From: Alphaproteobacteria bacterium
GTDB lineage: Bacteria > Pseudomonadota > Alphaproteobacteria > Rhizobiales > Rhizobiaceae
Reading direction: 5' to 3'
NCBI GenBank assembly: GCA_018823835.1
Contig: JAHJHT010000013.1
Span: forward strand, 496,001-560,000
DNA: 64,000 nucleotides
Notes under the pieces: generated by a model
Told to the model about the DNA's origin: nothing
Seen by the model: only the letters and a program-made list of their open reading frames with translations
The model's database searches: none
Program-made: the position numbers and the translations under genes
In this document: positions 8,947 to 18,339 of the stretch, piece after piece
Layout of the letters: every line of letters begins with the position of its first letter
Position numbering within the stretch: position 1 is the first letter of the stretch

Positions 8947-9846
8947 ATGACAATGACCGTTCAGGACCGCAGTCGCGGCGGGGACTGGTTGCGCGATGCG
9001 CTGCCCAAGATCGTGCTGAGCCCCAGCCTCGTGATCGTGCTGGTCTTCGTCTACGGCTTCATCGCCTTCACCTTCTATTTGTCCTTTACCGACAGCCGCA
9101 TCCTGCCGAGCTTCGAGCTCGTCGGATGGCAGAATTACTCGCGCCTGTTCCAGGTCCGCGCCTGGGGCATCGCCATCGACAATTTGCTGATCTTCGGCTC
9201 GCTCTACATCGTCATCTGCTGTGCTCTCGGCCTCGCGCTTGCGATCCTGCTCGACCAGAAGATCCGCGCCGAGGGCTTTATACGCACCATCTACCTCTAT
9301 CCGATGGCGCTCTCCTTCATCGTCACCGGCACGGCCTGGAAGTGGTTCCTCGATCCCGGCATCGGACTGCAGGCGGTGGTCCGCTCTTGGGGCTGGGAAA
9401 GCTTCACCTTCGAGTGGATCAAGGACAGCGACATGGCGATCTACACCATCGTCATCGCTGCGGTCTGGCAGACCTCGGGCTTCGTCATGGCGATGTTCCT
9501 CGCCGGTCTGCGCGGCATCGACAACGAGGTGCTCAAGGCCGCCCAGATCGACGGTGCGTCCAACTGGGCGCTCTACCGCCGCATCGTCATCCCGCAGCTG
9601 CGCCCGGCCTTCATGTCGGCCTTCGTGGTGCTCGCCCACATGGCGATCAAGTCCTACGACCTCGTCATCGCGCTGACCGGCGGCGGACCGGGCACGGCCA
9701 CCGAGCTGCCGGCGACCTTCATGTATTCCTACACCTTCACGCGCAACCAGATGGGCATCGGCGCGGCCTCGGCGACGATCATGCTGATGTCGATCGCCGC
9801 GATCATGATCCCCTATATCTGGTCCGAACTGCGGGAGCCGAAGTGA
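8947..9846 (+). CDS. sugar ABC transporter permease 1 (UgpA/MalF-like)
   Basis: A 299-residue inner-membrane permease with about six hydrophobic segments. The EAA loop (NEVLKAAQIDGASNW) docks on the ATPase. GGAGG at 8936-8940 precedes the start. The stop overlaps the next start by one base (TGATG). With the second permease it forms the transmembrane channel of a CUT1 importer that takes its ligand from the preceding binding protein. Confidence 0.92.
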   Translation: MTMTVQDRSRGGDWLRDALPKIVLSPSLVIVLVFVYGFIAFTFYLSFTDSRILPSFELVGWQNYSRLFQVRAWGIAIDNLLIFGSLYIVICCALGLALAILLDQKIRAEGFIRTIYLYPMALSFIVTGTAWKWFLDPGIGLQAVVRSWGWESFTFEWIKDSDMAIYTIVIAAVWQTSGFVMAMFLAGLRGIDNEVLKAAQIDGASNWALYRRIVIPQLRPAFMSAFVVLAHMAIKSYDLVIALTGGGPGTATELPATFMYSYTFTRNQMGIGAASATIMLMSIAAIMIPYIWSELREPK

Positions 9847-10727
9847 TGGCGACCAACGCAACCGCCACAGTCGTGCGCACTGGCGCCGGCGCCCGCTTCG
9901 TCATCTACACGCTGCTCGGGCTGTTCTGTATCTACTACCTGCTGCCGCTCTACGTGATGGTGGTCAACTCGCTGAAGCCGCTGTCGGAAATCCAGTCCGG
10001 CGGCATGATGGCGCTGCCGAAGGAATGGACGGTCGCGCCCTGGGCGAGCGCCTGGTCGACGGCGCAGATCGGCGTCGCGGCGACCGGCCTGAAGCCCTAT
10101 TTCCTGAACTCAATCCTGATGGTCGTGCCGGCCGTCGCCATCTCGACGGTGCTTGGCGCACTCAACGGCTACGTGCTGACCAAGTGGCGCTTCCGCGGCG
10201 ACACCATCGTCTTCGGGCTGTTGCTGTTCGGCTGCTTCATCCCGTTCCAGATGGTGCTGATCCCGATGGCCCGCATGCTCGGCCTGATGGGGCTCGCCGG
10301 CACGGTGCCTGGACTGGTCTTCGTCCACCTGGTCTACGGCATCGGCTTCTCGACGCTCTATTTCCGCAACTACTACCAGCAGTTCCCGACCGAACTGGTG
10401 CGCGCCGCGCAGATCGACGGTGCCGGCTTCTTCACCATCTTCCTGCGCATCATGCTGCCGTCGTCGGGCCCGATCGCCGTGGTCTGCATCATCTGGCAGT
10501 TCACCAACATCTGGAACGACTTCCTGTTCGGCGCCAGCTTCTCGGATTTCGACAGCCAGCCGATGACGGTGGCGCTCAACAACCTCGTCCAGTCCTCGAC
10601 GGGCGTGAAGGAATACAACGTGCATTTCGCCGGGGCGATCATGGCGGCACTGCCGACGCTCCTCGTTTACATCGTCGCCGGCCGCTACTTCGTGCGCGGC
10701 TTGATGGCCGGCAGCGTGAAGGGGTGA
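9846..10727 (+). CDS. sugar ABC transporter permease 2 (UgpE/MalG-like)
   Basis: A 293-residue permease, partner of the preceding one. About six membrane segments are visible and the EAA loop reads ELVRAAQIDGAGFFTIF. The frame is open far upstream, but the ATG at 9846 in TGATG couples it to permease 1 and gives the normal family length and N-terminus. A 110-nt gap to the ATPase gene follows, which contains no recognisable gene. Confidence 0.92.
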   Translation: MATNATATVVRTGAGARFVIYTLLGLFCIYYLLPLYVMVVNSLKPLSEIQSGGMMALPKEWTVAPWASAWSTAQIGVAATGLKPYFLNSILMVVPAVAISTVLGALNGYVLTKWRFRGDTIVFGLLLFGCFIPFQMVLIPMARMLGLMGLAGTVPGLVFVHLVYGIGFSTLYFRNYYQQFPTELVRAAQIDGAGFFTIFLRIMLPSSGPIAVVCIIWQFTNIWNDFLFGASFSDFDSQPMTVALNNLVQSSTGVKEYNVHFAGAIMAALPTLLVYIVAGRYFVRGLMAGSVKG

Positions 10728-10837
10728 GGAATGGTCGAGCGTAGCGATAGAAGACGCGGCTGTGACGCGTTTTCAATGACGAACGCCCCGAGCCCGAACG
10801 AGGCGCCGGCGGCAACTGAAATTCAAGGAGAGGTCTG

Positions 10838-11950
10838 ATGGGATTCCTCGACATCAACAACGCCACCAAGGCCTATGGCGCCGTCAAGGTCCTGCATGAG
10901 ACCAACATCTCGGTCGAGGAAGGCGAGTTCCTCGTCCTCGTCGGGCCGTCGGGCTGCGGCAAGTCCACCCTGCTCAACATGATCGCCGGGCTGGAGGAAA
11001 TCACCTCGGGCGACATCGCGATCAAGGGCCGCTCGATGAACGGCGTGCGCCCCGCCGACCGCAACATCGCCATGGTGTTCCAGTCCTACGCGCTCTACCC
11101 CAACATGAACGTCGAGCAGAACATGGCCTTCGGCCTCGAGATGCACGGCGTGCCGAAGGCCGAGCGCGACAAGGCCGTGGCGCGGGTCGCCGACCTCCTG
11201 CAGATCGTGCCGCTCCTGAAGCGCAAGCCCGGCCAGCTCTCCGGCGGCCAGCGCCAGCGCGTCGCCATGGGCCGGGCGCTGGTGCGCAACCCCGACGTCT
11301 TCCTGTTCGACGAGCCGCTCTCCAACCTCGACGCCAAGCTGCGCGTCGACATGCGCACCGAGATCAAGAAGCTGCACCAGAAGCTCGGCACCACCATCGT
11401 CTACGTCACGCATGACCAGATCGAGGCGCTCACGCTGTCGACCCGCATCGCCGTCATGTTTGGCGGCCATGTCCAGCAGCTCGGCACGCCGAAGGAAATC
11501 TACGACAACCCGGCCAACATCTTCGTTGCCGGCTTCATGGGCTCGCCCTCGATGAACCTCTTCCCGGCCAGGGTCGCGGTCGAGAACGGCGCCGCCGTGG
11601 CGCGCGTCGGGCTTGCCGATCACTCGACCGTCTCGCTGCCCTTCGCGCCCGGCAACGCCATGGCCGCGCATGACGGCCAGGAGATCATCCTCGGCATCCG
11701 GCCGGAGGCGATCACCGACGAGGACGGCGCCGACCGCAAGTCGCAGGCGATCCACCGCATCGAGGCAATGGTCGACGTCACCGAGCCGGCCGGCTCCGAC
11801 ACCTTCGTCGTCAGCCATCTCGGCGGCACCGAGGTCACCGGCCGCTTCCGCGCCGATGTCGACGTGCGCGCCGGCCAGACCTTCCCCTTCGCCATCAACA
11901 TGGAAAAGGCGGTCGCCTTCGACCCCAAGACCGAGCTGCGGATCGGCTGA
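10838..11950 (+). CDS. sugar ABC transporter ATP-binding protein (UgpC/MalK-like)
   Basis: A 370-residue ATPase that powers the importer. GPSGCGKST is Walker A, LSGGQRQRVAMGRAL the ABC signature, VFLFDEPLSNLD Walker B, and VTHDQ the switch His. The C-terminal third forms the TOBE/OB regulatory region seen in MalK-type proteins. AAGGAGAGG precedes the ATG. It completes a full importer inside the operon; an orphan paralogue elsewhere is not needed. Confidence 0.94.
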   Translation: MGFLDINNATKAYGAVKVLHETNISVEEGEFLVLVGPSGCGKSTLLNMIAGLEEITSGDIAIKGRSMNGVRPADRNIAMVFQSYALYPNMNVEQNMAFGLEMHGVPKAERDKAVARVADLLQIVPLLKRKPGQLSGGQRQRVAMGRALVRNPDVFLFDEPLSNLDAKLRVDMRTEIKKLHQKLGTTIVYVTHDQIEALTLSTRIAVMFGGHVQQLGTPKEIYDNPANIFVAGFMGSPSMNLFPARVAVENGAAVARVGLADHSTVSLPFAPGNAMAAHDGQEIILGIRPEAITDEDGADRKSQAIHRIEAMVDVTEPAGSDTFVVSHLGGTEVTGRFRADVDVRAGQTFPFAINMEKAVAFDPKTELRIG

Positions 11951-11956
11951 TTTTCC

Positions 11957-13441
11957 ATGCAGTCCTCGCCCGATATCGTCATCATCGGCAGCGGCATGGG
12001 CGGCGCCACGCTGGCGGCCGGCCTGGCGCCGACCGGCGCGCGCATCGTCATTCTCGAGCGGGGCGCGCAGATACCGGACGACGCGCCGGCCCGCGATCCC
12101 AACCGCATCTTCCGCAACAGCGCCTTCCTGTCCGACGAGACCTGGCTCGACGAGACCGGGCGCCGCTTCGCGCCCGGCAACTACTACCAGGTCGGCGGCA
12201 ACACCAAGCTCTACGGCGCCGTCCTGATCCGCTACCGGGCGGAGGACTTCGCCGAGATGCAGCACGCCGAGGGCGTCTCTCCGGCCTGGCCATATCCCTA
12301 CGAGACCCTGGCGCCCTGGTATGAGGCTGCCGAAAAGCTCTACCAGGTGCGTGGCGACGTTAGCTCGGACCCCACGGAACCCGCCCATGCCGGTCCTTAT
12401 CCCTTTGCATCGGTGCCGGACGAGCCGGCAATCGCCGCCGTGCGCTCCCGGCTGAAGGCCACGGGCGCCCGCCCGTTCGACCTGCCGCTTGGCGTCGATA
12501 TCGAGCGCTGGCTAAGGGGCGGCAAGACCGGTTGGGACGGCTATCCCGACACGCGCTCCGGCAAGATGGACGCCGAGACCTGCGGACTGGCCTCCGCGCT
12601 CGCGCATGACAATGTCGAACTCGTCACCGGCGCTCGGGTCACCGGCTTGAAGACCGGCCCGGACGGCAAGCGCATCGCCGAGATCGTTTATGAGAAGAAT
12701 GGCGAGACGCACCGCCTGACCCCCGCCACCGTGGCACTCTGCGCCGGTGCGGTGCAGTCGGCGGTCCTGCTGCTTGCCTCGGGTCTTGCCAATTCCTCCG
12801 ACCAGGTCGGCCGCTGCTTCATGAACCACAATGCCAGCGCGCTGATCGCCTTCGACCCGCGCTTCCGCAACGATTCCGTCTACCAGAAGACCTTCGGCAT
12901 CAACGACTGGTACCTGTCGGACGGCGAGGGCGGTCCGCCGCTTGGCAACATCCAGCTGCTCGGCCGCGTCGTACCCGACATATTGCAGGCCAACGTCCGG
13001 TTCCTGCCAAAGCCCGTTGCCAGCTACGTCTCCGGCCACGCCGTCGACCTCTACGCCATGTCGGAGGACCTGCCGGACCCGGAAAGCCGCATCGTGCTCA
13101 ATGGCAGCGATATCCAGCTGATCTGGCGGCGCTCCAACATGGTCGCCCACAACCGCCTCGTCGGCAAGATCAGGGCGACTGCGCGTGCCGCCGGCTTCCC
13201 CGTCGTGCTGTCGCGCCTTTTCGACGGCCGCGTGCCGTCGCACCAGTGCGGTACAGTGCGCATCGGCACGGACCCGGCGAGTGCCGCGCTCGATCCTGAG
13301 TGCCGCTCTTTCGACCACCCGAACCTCTTCGTGGCCGACGCCGCCTGCCTGCCGACCTCTGCCGCCGTCAACCCGGCGCTGACGGTCGCGGCCATGGCGC
13401 TGCGCGCCGCCGACACCATTCGACGGGATCATTCTGCATGA
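11957..13441 (+). CDS. GMC family FAD-dependent oxidoreductase, first copy
   Basis: A 494-residue flavoprotein. It begins with a dinucleotide-binding fold (IVIIGSGMGGATLAAGL) and ends with the GMC C-terminal domain. SHQCGTVRIG and SAAVNPALTVAA there supply the expected active-site His and Asn. The pattern is that of the GMC branch acting on sugars and polyols rather than the choline dehydrogenase branch. No twin-arginine or Sec signal is visible, so a cytoplasmic location is likely. Six nt separate it from the ATPase gene, and the SDR start overlaps its stop. The substrate could be the imported sugar or a glycoside, by inference. Confidence 0.85.
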   Translation: MQSSPDIVIIGSGMGGATLAAGLAPTGARIVILERGAQIPDDAPARDPNRIFRNSAFLSDETWLDETGRRFAPGNYYQVGGNTKLYGAVLIRYRAEDFAEMQHAEGVSPAWPYPYETLAPWYEAAEKLYQVRGDVSSDPTEPAHAGPYPFASVPDEPAIAAVRSRLKATGARPFDLPLGVDIERWLRGGKTGWDGYPDTRSGKMDAETCGLASALAHDNVELVTGARVTGLKTGPDGKRIAEIVYEKNGETHRLTPATVALCAGAVQSAVLLLASGLANSSDQVGRCFMNHNASALIAFDPRFRNDSVYQKTFGINDWYLSDGEGGPPLGNIQLLGRVVPDILQANVRFLPKPVASYVSGHAVDLYAMSEDLPDPESRIVLNGSDIQLIWRRSNMVAHNRLVGKIRATARAAGFPVVLSRLFDGRVPSHQCGTVRIGTDPASAALDPECRSFDHPNLFVADAACLPTSAAVNPALTVAAMALRAADTIRRDHSA

Positions 13442-14196
13442 AGCCGGTCGCGCTCATCACCGGCGGCCAGCAGGGCATCGGCCTCGGCGTCGCCGAGGCG
13501 CTGGTCAAGGCAGGCTTTGCCGTCGCGCTTGCCTCACTCGCCGCGGCCGACGATGCAGCCGTCGTCTCGGCGCTCGGGAAGCTGGGAGCAAACGCCCGCT
13601 ACTTTCGCCACGACCTGTCAGACCTCGGCAACGTTCCGCCGCTGCTCGACGCCGTCGAGACCGAACTCGGAGCGGTCGACTGCCTGGTTTCAAATGCGGG
13701 CGTCCCGGCGAAGCTGCGCGGCGACATGCTCGACCTCCTGCCGGAGAACTTCGATGCCGTGCTCGACATCAACCTGCGCGGCACCTTCTTCCTCGCTCAG
13801 CACGTGGCGAAGCGCATGCTTGCCCGCGAGACTGCTCACTACCGTTCGATGGTCTTCGTTACGTCGGTCAGCGCCGCCATGGTGTCGGTCGAGCGCGCAG
13901 AATACTGCATCTCGAAAGCAGGTGCCGCGATGATGGCCGAGCTCTTCGCCGTGCGCCTCGCGCCGCATGGCATCGGCGTCTTCGAGCTGCGTCCGGGCAT
14001 CATCGAGACCGGGATGACGGCTGCCGTCCATGACAAGTACACCCCGCGCATCGAGGCCGGCCTCGTGCCGGCCGGCCGCTGGGGCCAGCCCGCCGACATC
14101 GGTTCGATCGTCGTTCCGCTCGCCACCGGCCAGATGGCCTTTGCCAACGGCGCCGTCATCCCGGTCGACGGCGGCCTGTCGATTGCGAGGCTGTGA
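13438..14196 (+). CDS. SDR family NAD(P)-dependent oxidoreductase
   Basis: A 252-residue short-chain dehydrogenase. The N-terminus has TGGQQGIG for the cofactor, NAG is present at the central strand, and the catalytic pair is Tyr156 and Lys160 (YCISK). RPGIIETGM and PVDGG are typical of FabG-like proteins. I chose the ATG at 13438 because it overlaps the previous stop as ATGA and gives the normal length. It sits between two GMC dehydrogenases. Together these give the operon three redox enzymes for hydroxyl/keto groups besides the Gfo/Idh protein. Confidence 0.88.
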   Translation: MKPVALITGGQQGIGLGVAEALVKAGFAVALASLAAADDAAVVSALGKLGANARYFRHDLSDLGNVPPLLDAVETELGAVDCLVSNAGVPAKLRGDMLDLLPENFDAVLDINLRGTFFLAQHVAKRMLARETAHYRSMVFVTSVSAAMVSVERAEYCISKAGAAMMAELFAVRLAPHGIGVFELRPGIIETGMTAAVHDKYTPRIEAGLVPAGRWGQPADIGSIVVPLATGQMAFANGAVIPVDGGLSIARL

Positions 14197-15788
14197 TGGA
14201 GAAAGGCTACGATTTCATCGTCATCGGCGGCGGCTCGGCCGGCTCGGTCATCGCCGCGCGGCTGTCGGAGGACCCGGCCGTCAGCGTGCTGCTGCTCGAG
14301 GCCGGCGGCCGCGACTGGCATCCCTTCTACCACCTGCCCGCCGGCTTCGCGAAAATGACCAAGGGCATCGGCAGCTGGGGTTGGAACTCGGTGCCGCAGC
14401 GGCACATGAAGGACCGCGTGTTCCGCTACACCCAGGCCAAGGTGATCGGCGGCGGCTCGGCCATCAATGCCCAGATCTACACGCGCGGTAATGCCCAGGA
14501 CTATGACGAGTGGCGCCAGATGGGCTGCACCGGCTGGAGCTATGACGACGTCCTGCCATACTTCCGCAAGGCCGAGGACAACGACACCTTCGAGGACCGC
14601 TACCACGGCAAGGGCGGGCCGCTCGGTGTCAGCCAGCCGATCGCGCCGCTGCCGATCTGCGAGGCCTATTTCGAGGCCGCCGCCGCCCTCGGCATCCCGC
14701 GCAACCACGACCTGACCGGCGAGACGCAGGACGGCGTCGGCTATTACCAGCTCACCCAGCGCAACGCGCGGCGCTCCTCCGCGGCGATGGCCTATCTGAC
14801 CCCCAATCGCGGCCGCAAGAACCTCACGGTGCGAACCGGCGCCCAGGTGCGCCGCCTCATCGTCGAGAAGGGCCGCACTACGGGCGTCGAGATGATGGAC
14901 GGCACAAGGCTTGCCGCCTCGGCCGAAGTCATCCTGTCGTCAGGCGCCATCGGCTCGCCGCGGCTGCTGCAGCTTTCGGGCATCGGCCCGGCCGAGCACC
15001 TGTCCAGCCTCGGCATTGCCGTCGTGCACGACCAGCCGGGCGTCGGCGCCAATCTGCAGGACCATCTCGACCTCTACTGCATCTGCGAGGTATCCGGCCC
15101 GCATACCTATGACCGCTATGCCAAGCCGCATCTGTCGGTGCTGGCGGGTCTGCAATACCTGCTGACCCGCAAGGGACCGGTCGCTTCCTCGCTCTTCGAG
15201 ACGGGCGGCTTCTGGTATGCCGACCCGGAGGCACGCTCGCCCGACATCCAGTTCCACCTCGGCCTCGGTACCGGCATCGAGCATGGCGTCGCCGCCATGC
15301 CACAGGGCGGCGTGACGCTCAACTCCTGCTACCTGCGTCCGCGCTCGCGCGGCTCGGTGCGCCTGCAAAGCGCCGATCCGGCCGCAGCCCCCCTGATCGA
15401 TCCGAACTATCTTCAGGATCCGCGCGACCGTGAAATGTCGATCGCGGGGCTCAAGCTGACGCAGCGCATCCTGGCGCAGAGGCCGCTGAAACCCTTCATC
15501 CAGGCCGAGCGTCTGCCTGGGCCTGAGGTGAAGACGGACGAGGACTATTTCGACTTCATCTGCCAGCACTCCAAGACCTCGCACCATGCCGCCGGCACCT
15601 GCCGCATGGGCAGCGATGCCGAAGCCGTGCTCGACCCGCAGCTTCGCTTCAACGGCATCGAGGGGCTGCGCGTAGCCGACGCCTCGGTCATGCCGACCGT
15701 CGTCTCCTCCAACACCAATGCAGCTGCGATCATGATCGGCGAAAAGGCCGCCGACATGATCAAGGCGCAGCACAGGGTGACAGCATGA
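14196..15788 (+). CDS. GMC family FAD-dependent oxidoreductase, second copy (choline dehydrogenase-like)
   Basis: A 530-residue GMC flavoprotein. FIVIGGGSAGSVIAARLSE binds FAD. HHAAGTCRMG and SSNTNAAAIMIGE form the C-terminal active-site region. It resembles the choline/alcohol dehydrogenase (BetA/AlkJ) branch, clearly different from the first GMC protein of the operon. So this is not a recent duplication. The start ATG shares one base with the SDR stop. A primary alcohol oxidised to an aldehyde for the neighbouring aldehyde dehydrogenase is a plausible but untested role. Confidence 0.88.
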   Translation: MEKGYDFIVIGGGSAGSVIAARLSEDPAVSVLLLEAGGRDWHPFYHLPAGFAKMTKGIGSWGWNSVPQRHMKDRVFRYTQAKVIGGGSAINAQIYTRGNAQDYDEWRQMGCTGWSYDDVLPYFRKAEDNDTFEDRYHGKGGPLGVSQPIAPLPICEAYFEAAAALGIPRNHDLTGETQDGVGYYQLTQRNARRSSAAMAYLTPNRGRKNLTVRTGAQVRRLIVEKGRTTGVEMMDGTRLAASAEVILSSGAIGSPRLLQLSGIGPAEHLSSLGIAVVHDQPGVGANLQDHLDLYCICEVSGPHTYDRYAKPHLSVLAGLQYLLTRKGPVASSLFETGGFWYADPEARSPDIQFHLGLGTGIEHGVAAMPQGGVTLNSCYLRPRSRGSVRLQSADPAAAPLIDPNYLQDPRDREMSIAGLKLTQRILAQRPLKPFIQAERLPGPEVKTDEDYFDFICQHSKTSHHAAGTCRMGSDAEAVLDPQLRFNGIEGLRVADASVMPTVVSSNTNAAAIMIGEKAADMIKAQHRVTA

Positions 15789-16105
15789 TCCGCCACATCG
15801 TCCTCGTCCGCTTCCGTCCCGAGGTGTCCGACGCGGCCATCGCCAAAATCTTCGCCGACCTCGATGCCATCCGAAGCGTCGTTCCGGGCGTGCTGGCCAT
15901 CGCGTCGGGGCGCTCGGAGAGCCCGGAAAAGATCGAGCGCGGCTACATGCATGGCTTCACCGTCGATTTTGCCGGCGGGGAGGCGCTCGCCGCCTACCAG
16001 GCGCATCCCGATCACCGTGCCGTCGGCGAGGCGCTGGTTGCGAGTGCCCAGGGCGGGCTCGACGGCATCCTCGTCTTCGACCTGCCCATGTCCGGCACGG
16101 CCTGA
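15785..16105 (+). CDS. Dabb (stress-responsive alpha/beta barrel) domain protein
   Basis: A 106-residue dimeric ferredoxin-like barrel protein. MIRHIVLVRF at the start and HPDHRAVGEAL further on are typical of the Dabb family. Members include small enzymes and proteins of unknown role. The start overlaps the previous stop by ATGA, so it is translated with the pathway enzymes. It may catalyse or assist one step, for example isomerisation or cyclisation of a reactive intermediate. That is inference only. Confidence 0.8.
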   Translation: MIRHIVLVRFRPEVSDAAIAKIFADLDAIRSVVPGVLAIASGRSESPEKIERGYMHGFTVDFAGGEALAAYQAHPDHRAVGEALVASAQGGLDGILVFDLPMSGTA

Positions 16106-16122
16106 CCCCAACGGAGCCTGCT

Positions 16123-17286
16123 ATGCTGACCCTGCCAACAGCGGACAATCGCCTCGAGGACTACAGCCTCTCCGGCACGCCTCTGGTGCCGCGTGCGCCG
16201 ACCGTGCCGCTGACACGGACCGCTTTCGCCGCCGCGCATGTCGTCTCGGACCCGCTGCGCGAACGCAACCCGTGGGACACGCGGCCGGCAGTCGACTGGG
16301 ACGCGACGCTCGTCTTCCGCCAGTCTCTGTGGGACCAGGGACTAGGGCTTGCCGAGGCGATGGACACCGCGCAACGCGGCATGGGCGTCGACTGGCTAAC
16401 CGCCAAGGAACTGATCGAGCGAACCATGGCGGCGGCGAAGCGCCACCCGATGAAGCCGCGCGTTGCCTGCGGCGCCGGCACAGACCATCTCGGACTCGAA
16501 GATCTTACCAGCGCAGAGGCGATCGCCGCCGCCTACGAGACCCAGATGGAGGCCATCGAGGTGGCCGGCGGGCAGCTCATCCTGATGGCCTCGCGCGCCT
16601 TCACCGCCATCGACGCCGGTCCCGGCACCTACCGCAAGGTCTATCGCCGGCTGATCGACAATGCCGCAGAACCGGTCGTGCTGCACTGGCTGGGCGACAT
16701 GTTCGACCCGGCGCTAAAGGGCTACTGGGGGTCGCTGGACGTCGCGGCTGCGAGCGATTTCGTTCTCGACCTGATCGCCGAAAATCCCGCCAAGGTCGAC
16801 GGTATCAAGATTTCCCTCCTCGATCAGGTGCACGAGGAGGCCTTCCGCCGGCGCCTGCCGGACGGCGTACGGCTCTATACCGGCGACGATTTCAACTATG
16901 CCGACCTCATCGCCGGCGACGGCGAGCATTATTCGCATGCGCTTCTCGGTATTTTCGCGGCCATCGCGCCTGCCGCCGCGCAGGCGCTGGAGGCCCTGGC
17001 CAAGGGCGACATGGACACCTACCACCGGCTGTTTGCGCCCACCGTGCCCCTAAGCCGCGAGATCTTTCGCGCGCCGACGCGCTTCTACAAGGCCGGCATC
17101 GCCTTCCTCGCCTGGCTGAACGGCCACCAGAAGCACTTCATCATGCCGGCTGGTTTCCAGTCGAGCCGCGACATCGTCCATTATGCCGAGGTCTACCGCC
17201 TGGCCGACGCCGCCGGCCTGCTGACCCATCCCGATCTGGCCGAGCAGCGCATGGGCGTCCTGCTCAAGCTGCACGGCATGGGGTAG
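16123..17286 (+). CDS. DUF993 family protein, dihydrodipicolinate synthase-like aldolase fold
   Basis: A 387-residue protein of the DUF993 family, distantly related to the DHDPS/N-acetylneuraminate lyase class I aldolases. VDGIKISLLD has Lys229 where these enzymes keep the Schiff-base lysine. LHWLGDMFDP and LYTGDDFNY are other strong family blocks. No biochemical function is firmly established for the family as far as I know. In this operon a retro-aldol cleavage of an oxidised sugar or keto-acid to give an aldehyde would fit. It follows the Dabb gene by 17 nt. Confidence 0.8.
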   Translation: MLTLPTADNRLEDYSLSGTPLVPRAPTVPLTRTAFAAAHVVSDPLRERNPWDTRPAVDWDATLVFRQSLWDQGLGLAEAMDTAQRGMGVDWLTAKELIERTMAAAKRHPMKPRVACGAGTDHLGLEDLTSAEAIAAAYETQMEAIEVAGGQLILMASRAFTAIDAGPGTYRKVYRRLIDNAAEPVVLHWLGDMFDPALKGYWGSLDVAAASDFVLDLIAENPAKVDGIKISLLDQVHEEAFRRRLPDGVRLYTGDDFNYADLIAGDGEHYSHALLGIFAAIAPAAAQALEALAKGDMDTYHRLFAPTVPLSREIFRAPTRFYKAGIAFLAWLNGHQKHFIMPAGFQSSRDIVHYAEVYRLADAAGLLTHPDLAEQRMGVLLKLHGMG

Positions 17287-17291
17287 CAGCC

Positions 17292-18302
17292 ATGGAGCGC
17301 AGGCCGACCATCATCGACGTCGCCCGCACCGCGGGCGTATCGAAGTCCACAGTCAGCCTGGTCCTGCGCAACAGCCCGCAGGTGAAGGAAGAGACCCGCG
17401 CCGCCGTGCGCGAGGCGATGGCCGGTATCGGCTACGTCTACAACCGCTCTGCCGCCAATATGCGCTCGGCCAATGCCGGCTTGATCGGGCTGGTCATTAA
17501 CGACCTGCGCAACCCGTTCTTCACGGAGTTCGCCACCTCCCTGCAGATGGCGCTGTCGGCGCGGGGCTACGCCGCCGTCGTCGCCAACACAGACGAGGAC
17601 CCGGCGCTGCAGGCGCAGGTCGTCTCGGCAATGATCGAGCACGGCGTCTCGGCCTTCATCATCTCGCCTGCCTATGGCGATGAACAGGCGACATTCGGGC
17701 CGATCGCGCGTGCCGGCATCCCGGCCATGCAGGTTCTGCGCATGGTGATGCCCGACACCGAAAGCTTCCCCTTCGCCGCGCCCGACTACCTGACCGGCAG
17801 CCGGGTGGCGACCGAGCATCTTCTGACGACCGGAGCGAAGCGCATCGCCTTTGTCGGAGGGGTCGAGGGCAGGGCGGTCACCAACGAACGCATGTCGGGC
17901 TATCTTGAGGCACTTGCCAGCGCTGGCGTCGAGCCGCTGGTGATGTCGGGCCGGGCCAGCCGCGCCTTCGGCCGCGAGGCGGCTGGCCGACTCGCCGCCG
18001 AATTTGCGGAAGCCGACGCCGCGCTCTGCTTCAACGACCTCGTGGCGCTCGGCATGCTGTCGGGCTGCGCCGAAATCGGCCGGGCCGTCGGCTCCGCCTT
18101 CAAGATCGTGGGCTTTGACGACATAGAGGACTGCGCCCAGGTCTACCCGACGCTGTCGACGGTGCGCTGCGACATCGCCGGTTTCGGCGAAAGCATGGCC
18201 GAAACGCTGCTCGCTTGGCTGGAGGAGGGCATCCTGCCGCCGGAAAGGACCCGCACGCCGGTCGAACTGATTGTCCGCGATTCAAGTCGGGCGGGGAGCT
18301 AG
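17292..18302 (+). CDS. LacI family transcriptional regulator
   Basis: A 336-residue repressor. The N-terminal helix-turn-helix is TIIDVARTAGVSKSTVSLVL with a hinge helix about residues 48-58. A periplasmic-binding-protein-like ligand domain follows (GLVINDLRNPFF and the TVRCDIAGFGESMAE end). It is the last gene of the operon, 5 nt after the DUF993 gene and on the same strand. The operon promoter carries two perfect LacI-type palindromes, so autorepression with relief by the imported substrate or an intermediate is the simplest model. Confidence 0.92.
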   Translation: MERRPTIIDVARTAGVSKSTVSLVLRNSPQVKEETRAAVREAMAGIGYVYNRSAANMRSANAGLIGLVINDLRNPFFTEFATSLQMALSARGYAAVVANTDEDPALQAQVVSAMIEHGVSAFIISPAYGDEQATFGPIARAGIPAMQVLRMVMPDTESFPFAAPDYLTGSRVATEHLLTTGAKRIAFVGGVEGRAVTNERMSGYLEALASAGVEPLVMSGRASRAFGREAAGRLAAEFAEADAALCFNDLVALGMLSGCAEIGRAVGSAFKIVGFDDIEDCAQVYPTLSTVRCDIAGFGESMAETLLAWLEEGILPPERTRTPVELIVRDSSRAGS

Positions 18303-18339
18303 GCTGGATTCAGGCACACTGGAAAAGTGGGGCAGGAAA

